Of a DNA stretch of 64,000 bases, positions 61,966 to 64,000 are shown piece after piece. Where the stretch lies: the NCBI GenBank assembly GCA_902471875.1, contig CABRLN010000003.1:51117-115116 (forward strand). Direction: 5' to 3'. Made by a program: the position numbers and the translations under genes. The stretch's first letter is position 1. Every line of letters begins with the position of its first letter. The notes under the pieces are model-generated. The model saw nothing but the letters and a program-made list of their open reading frames with translations. It was not told the origin of the DNA and made no database searches. The DNA comes from an uncultured Clostridium sp. (GTDB taxonomy: Bacteria > Bacillota > Clostridia > Oscillospirales > Acutalibacteraceae).

Positions 61966-62226
61966 TTAAGCCACGCTAAAGGTCATTACCTTTATGATTA
62001 GTTTTGTTTCCAGTCTGCGCCGCAGTTCCATATCAAGCCACGGGTGGGGGCAGCCTGCTTCATCATACATGGTGCGTGTCGAAAGTGTGTTGATGTAGCC
62101 CTCGTAATGCTTCAACACGGTATTCATTGCGTCCACGTCCCCGGAAACAGCCGACACAATGACGGGGTAAGGCAGTAAGCCTTTGCCGCCCTGTATGTGC
62201 GGCGTGTTGGCAGTTCTTTCATTCAT
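61966..62226 (-). CDS. HTH_16-type helix-turn-helix protein of conjugative elements
   Basis: About 86 residues. ATG 62226 (MNERTANTPHIQGG) lies in the last codons of the sigma gene (8-bp overlap) behind GGAGGGAA. The product has the conserved pattern LLPYPVIVSAVSGDVDAMNT, VLKHYEGYINTLST, then LRRRLETKLIIKVMTF. This is the small Orf8-like protein found with a sigma factor in Tn916 and Tn1549 (helix-turn-helix, conjugative transposon type). It probably acts with the sigma factor as regulator of element transfer or excision. Confidence 0.88.
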   Translation of the reverse strand: MNERTANTPHIQGGKGLLPYPVIVSAVSGDVDAMNTVLKHYEGYINTLSTRTMYDEAGCPHPWLDMELRRRLETKLIIKVMTFSVA

Positions 62227-62644
62227 CAGCATTTCCCTCCATGAATTTTTTAAGTTCCTGCAAAGAGCTTGTCCGGCGGTAGGCTACCGTCCGGCGCAAA
62301 AGGTTTAAGTGCGCTGCAATCTCCGGGTCGCTCATTCCCAAAAAGTAATATAGCAGGATAATTTCAAGCCTGTCTTTTGGCAGGGTCTTTAGTGCTTCCG
62401 CTAAAAGCCCGTCCGCAATGAAAATTTCAAATCCCCTCGCTTCAAAGCGGTATGTATCTTTGAAATATTCGTCCCACACGGATAACTGTGCAAGCGTTCC
62501 CTGCGGCAGCATGGAAAAGGGTATCTCATATTGCCTAAGTACATTCATGCGTCTGTGGTAGTCGCTGCTTTCGTTCTTCAAAATGCGTTTGCAGTATGCG
62601 TCAAAGGTATGCTGCTTGTGCGTTTCTTTCGGGTTCGGCTTCAT
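62219..62644 (-). CDS. Sigma-70-like factor of the conjugative element
   Basis: About 141 residues. ATG 62644 (MKPNPKETHKQHTFDAYCKR) follows GGGAGG. The C-terminus is a region 4-like helix-turn-helix: LLAEALKTLPKDRLEIILLY, YFLGMSDPEIAAHLNLLRRT, then VAYRRTSSLQELKKFMEG. This is the small sigma-like protein that accompanies the HTH_16 protein in Tn916-like elements. Its start overlaps an upstream frame as ATGA, and its leader contains one of two inverted 32-bp sequences shared with the region at 63918-63949, a possible target. Confidence 0.88.
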   Translation of the reverse strand: MKPNPKETHKQHTFDAYCKRILKNESSDYHRRMNVLRQYEIPFSMLPQGTLAQLSVWDEYFKDTYRFEARGFEIFIADGLLAEALKTLPKDRLEIILLYYFLGMSDPEIAAHLNLLRRTVAYRRTSSLQELKKFMEGNADE

Positions 62645-62964
62645 GCTGCCACCTCCCCATACCTGCGGAAAAAGTCTGTGCTTTTTTCCCGTGCTGTTAT
62701 TACTACGCACTGGAAAGGAAAAATGGCAAACTTTTTCAAAAAAATTTTCAAAAAGTTTTCGACAAGGCATAATAAAGCCCGGCTGCAAGTGGTTATCAGT
62801 CGGGTGTGTTGAGAGGGGTGTTTTCGTTGGTAAATCGGTGTTCGCCGTGCAAAATGCGGGACGCTTTTTCGGGTGTTCCTGCCACTAAAAAATTTTTTAT
62901 GGATTGGCTGCACCTCCTTGTTTTTTGGGAAAAGGGCTTGTGCCGCTTTCCAGTAAAAAATCAT
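62641..62964 (-). CDS. Possible short upstream coding frame coupled to the sigma gene
   Basis: Frame from ATG 62964 (MIFYWKAAQALFPKNKEVQP) to TGA at 62641, whose stop overlaps the sigma start as ATGA, the mark of translational coupling. The composition is basic and hydrophobic, with no known domain, and the ribosome site is poor. It covers one copy of the 32-bp inverted sequence. The first ten residues (FYWKAAQALFP) resemble the leader peptide of the left island (LLYWQAAIAKYP). It may be a short leader peptide with a run-on frame rather than a full protein. Confidence 0.25.
   Translation of the reverse strand: MIFYWKAAQALFPKNKEVQPIHKKFFSGRNTRKSVPHFARRTPIYQRKHPSQHTRLITTCSRALLCLVENFLKIFLKKFAIFPFQCVVITAREKSTDFFRRYGEVAA
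62700..62731 (-). repeat. 32-bp inverted sequence, copy 1
   Basis: Plus strand TTACTACGCACTGGAAA, then GGAA, then AAATGGCAAAC. The reverse complement recurs at 63918-63949 with three changes in 32. Read leftward it precedes the sigma gene by 56 bp. Confidence 0.75.
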
Positions 62965-63163
62965 ACCGCCCCAATATCACGTTTCTATCATGTTTCTATC
63001 ATGTTTGTATCAAGACTTTCTGCAAAGCATGACATTTTTCCGCATGGGGGAAAGAGAAAAAACGCCGCCGCTTGGAAGCCCTGCGGCGGCAGAAATAAAG
63101 GGATTGGGAACAGAAAAAGCAGCCGGAAACTTCCCGGCTGCCCGTGTACTTTTTTGTCGCTAA
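62965..63163. other. Gap before the Cro/CI regulator
   Basis: Around 200 bp. GTTTCTATCATGTTTCTATC and a following GTTTGTATC form a short direct triplet (about 62981-63009), and CCGCCGC...GCGGCGG can pair (63063-63089). A GCAGCCGG/CCGGCTGC hairpin (about 63118-63141) lies just after the regulator's stop and is followed by CTTTTT-type sequence, a likely terminator. No gene seen. Confidence 0.45.
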
Positions 63164-63376
63164 TCAGAAAAGGTTATCATCATCAATATGCTCCATTATA
63201 TCCTCAACGCTGCAATGCAGAATGTTACATAGCTTGTCTATGGTGTTGGTCTGCACGTTCTTATTCTTCCGCAGCCTGTCAAGTTGGGAGCGGTTTACAT
63301 TGTGGTATGTGTAGAGGTCATATTGGGTCACGCCTTTTTTCTTCATGGTTTCCCAAAGACGGTCATATCTTATCAT
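63164..63376 (-). CDS. Small Cro/CI-type regulator of the element
   Basis: A 70-residue helix-turn-helix protein: MIRYDRLWETMKKKGVTQYD, LYTYHNVNRSQLDRLRKNKN, then TIDKLCNILHCSVEDIMEHI. The same size and ending as the short regulators at 7431 and 28821. It is divergent from the small SymE-like operon, and the inverted repeat at 63446-63469 between them is the likely operator. Such a protein usually keeps element genes silent until a signal arrives. Confidence 0.87.
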   Translation of the reverse strand: MIRYDRLWETMKKKGVTQYDLYTYHNVNRSQLDRLRKNKNVQTNTIDKLCNILHCSVEDIMEHIDDDNLF

Positions 63377-63406
63377 TTTTTCGCCTGCCTTTTTTCAGAT
63401 TGGTAC

Positions 63407-63469
63407 TTGTATAAAGTCAATTATCCATGTAAAATTAGCTCTATGATAGTGTTCGTGCAATGACACTAT
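63407..63469 (+). promoter_or_regulatory. Promoter and operator of the SymE-like operon
   Basis: TTGTAT (63407-63412), 17-base spacer, TAAAAT (63430-63435). Directly after it ATAGTGT (63446-63452) and ACACTAT (63463-63469) form a perfect seven-base inverted repeat spaced by ten. Position suits repression by the divergent Cro/CI protein. Confidence 0.65.
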
Positions 63470-63493
63470 ACAATTCACGAAAGGAGATAAAAA

Positions 63494-63649
63494 ATGTCAC
63501 TGAACGATTTTAAGGACTGGCTGTTTAATTTACTGAATGAGGTGGACGCAGATATGCTTGCAGACATTGAAACAAAAGATAAGTTAAACACATTTCAGTT
63601 GAGTATGGCAGACGGCAGCGTGTTTGAAATTGAGTGCCGGGAAGCATAG
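63494..63649 (+). CDS. 51-residue acidic protein upstream of the SymE-like gene
   Basis: ATG 63494 follows AAAGGAGATAA. The product MSLNDFKDWLFNLLNEVDAD continues with two helices and ends GSVFEIECREA. It is acidic and has no family I know. It is the first gene after the controlled promoter and is followed after seven bases by the SymE-like gene, so the two are co-transcribed. By position it could be a partner or antitoxin for the SymE-like protein. That is a guess from arrangement and charge only. Confidence 0.6.
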   Translation: MSLNDFKDWLFNLLNEVDADMLADIETKDKLNTFQLSMADGSVFEIECREA

Positions 63650-63656
63650 GGGGTAT

Positions 63657-63842
63657 ATGGAAAAAAGCAGCAGGAAACTAACAGTGTACGGAAAGACAAA
63701 GCAATTCAATCAGACTGTCCCGCAGATCAGATTTGAGGGACAATGGTTAAATATCCTCGGCTTTTCTGTGGGGGATAAAATACAGTTGGATTGTGAGGAA
63801 AACAAAATAACAATCACAAAGCTATCAGACGATAACGGATAG
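63657..63842 (+). CDS. SymE-like / AbrB-type small protein
   Basis: About 61 residues. ATG 63657 (MEKSSRKLTVYGKTKQFNQT) follows AGGGGG. The sequence VPQIRFEGQWLNILGFSVGD, then KIQLDCEENKITITKL, is the SymE toxin pattern (PF08845), itself an AbrB-like swapped-hairpin fold. In E. coli SymE is an SOS-induced RNA-targeting protein restrained by an antisense RNA. In clostridial elements these proteins are frequent and untested. No antisense RNA gene is evident here. A terminator follows directly. Confidence 0.8.
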   Translation: MEKSSRKLTVYGKTKQFNQTVPQIRFEGQWLNILGFSVGDKIQLDCEENKITITKLSDDNG

Positions 63843-63848
63843 CAGCTA

Positions 63849-63884
63849 AGAGGGAAAGCCAAAAAAACAGGCTTTCTCTTTTTT
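63849..63884 (+). terminator. Terminator of the SymE-like operon
   Basis: AGAGGGAAAGCC and GGCTTTCTCT form a stem with an A-rich loop, followed by TTTTTT. Confidence 0.8.
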
Positions 63885-63917
63885 CTTCTTGATAAATTTT
63901 CAAAAACTTTTCTTACC

Positions 63918-63949
63918 GTTTGCCATTTTGGGTTTCCAGTGCGTAGTAA
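63918..63949 (+). repeat. 32-bp inverted sequence, copy 2
   Basis: Plus strand GTTTGCCATTTTGGGTTTCC continuing AGTGCGTAGTAA. It is the reverse complement of copy 1 (62700-62731) with three changes, and points right, toward genes outside the window, as copy 1 points left toward the sigma gene. Confidence 0.75.
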
Positions 63950-64000
63950 GTACAGGGGGAAGAATAGCAAGCATAGGGATTGAGTACCCAATCCCGTAAA

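Larger units (their letters stand above)
59453..64000. mobile_element. Conjugative-type element with TndX-like serine recombinase (right end outside window)
   Basis: It begins within or just after the broken Walker A codons of the ABC gene. Content: large serine recombinase at the very end pointing outward, a small element protein, HTH_16 plus sigma-70 pair, Cro/CI regulator and SymE-like operon. This is the end module of Tn4451/Tn5397- and Tn1549-like elements of Clostridia. The sequence is clearly more GC-rich than the core. Conjugation genes are expected beyond 64,000; none is in view. Confidence 0.8.

Noticed and set aside
61663..62001. 112-codon frame in the GC-rich part of the right element
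   Set aside because: No ribosome site, a composition like random GC-rich translation, and it runs through a terminator hairpin.
62806..63414. 202-codon plus-strand frame over the regulator of the right element
   Set aside because: It lies opposite the clear Cro/CI gene at 63164-63376, has no ribosome site and no recognisable domain.

Overview
The window reads as chromosome of an AT-rich, Gram-positive-type anaerobe of the Clostridia (Bacillota), most likely a gut Ruminococcus/Oscillospiraceae relative. This is inferred from the gene families (GGGtGRT protein with a NifU-like partner, TrpB2, CpXC protein, single-chain PurL, lactococcin-972 type bacteriocin genes), strong AGGAGG ribosome sites and TTGACA-17-TATAAT promoters. 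A species cannot be named from the sequence alone. Two mobile elements bracket a chromosomal core, and neither element is complete in the window.

Left island (1 to about 12,880). It is inserted at the 3' end of a tRNA-Trp gene (12878-12953, minus strand). Its right end has an integrative module: attenuator-like leader with a 14-codon peptide, sigma-like factor, MazF/PemK toxin, excisionase and tyrosine integrase. Its cargo is a four-gene leftward operon that I identify as a DNA phosphorothioation system of the Ssp type: SspD-like PAPS-reductase-fold enzyme with added zinc-ribbon and ferredoxin domains, DUF4007 protein (SspB-like), large P-loop ATPase (SspC-like) and cysteine desulfurase (SspA-like, cut by the window edge). 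A small Cro/CI-type gene precedes the operon. Between cargo and integration module lies a graveyard: half of another Cro/CI regulator, an ISL3 transposase tail and an internally deleted type III restriction subunit.

Core (about 12,960-59,455). In order: PadR/DUF1700-like/DUF4097 stress-type operon and a lipoprotein; gltB-gltD; ychF; citrate synthase; a BspA-like leucine-rich-repeat protein behind three evenly spaced palindromes; a cluster of three small Cro/CI regulators; GGGtGRT and NifU-like genes; metG; a five-gene lactococcin-972-type bacteriocin operon with its own signal peptidase; glyS; a WYL regulator and a ClbS/DfsB protein sharing one operator; TrpB2; TspO; a 146-bp MITE-like element; purine nucleoside phosphorylase; a gldA-gldF-gldG-DUF4340 ABC operon; a candidate C-rich small RNA; lexA; a CpXC protein; a membrane-linked Cro/CI regulator; GNAT; YeiH; purL.

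Right element (about 59,456 to beyond 64,000). It interrupts an ABC-transporter ATPase gene inside its Walker A codons. It carries a large serine recombinase of the TndX/TnpX kind, a small element protein, the HTH_16 plus sigma-70 pair typical of Tn916/Tn1549-like conjugative elements, a Cro/CI regulator and a small SymE-like operon. Two inverted copies of a 32-bp sequence flank this control region. The conjugation genes are presumably to the right, outside the window. Base composition is visibly more GC-rich here than in the core.
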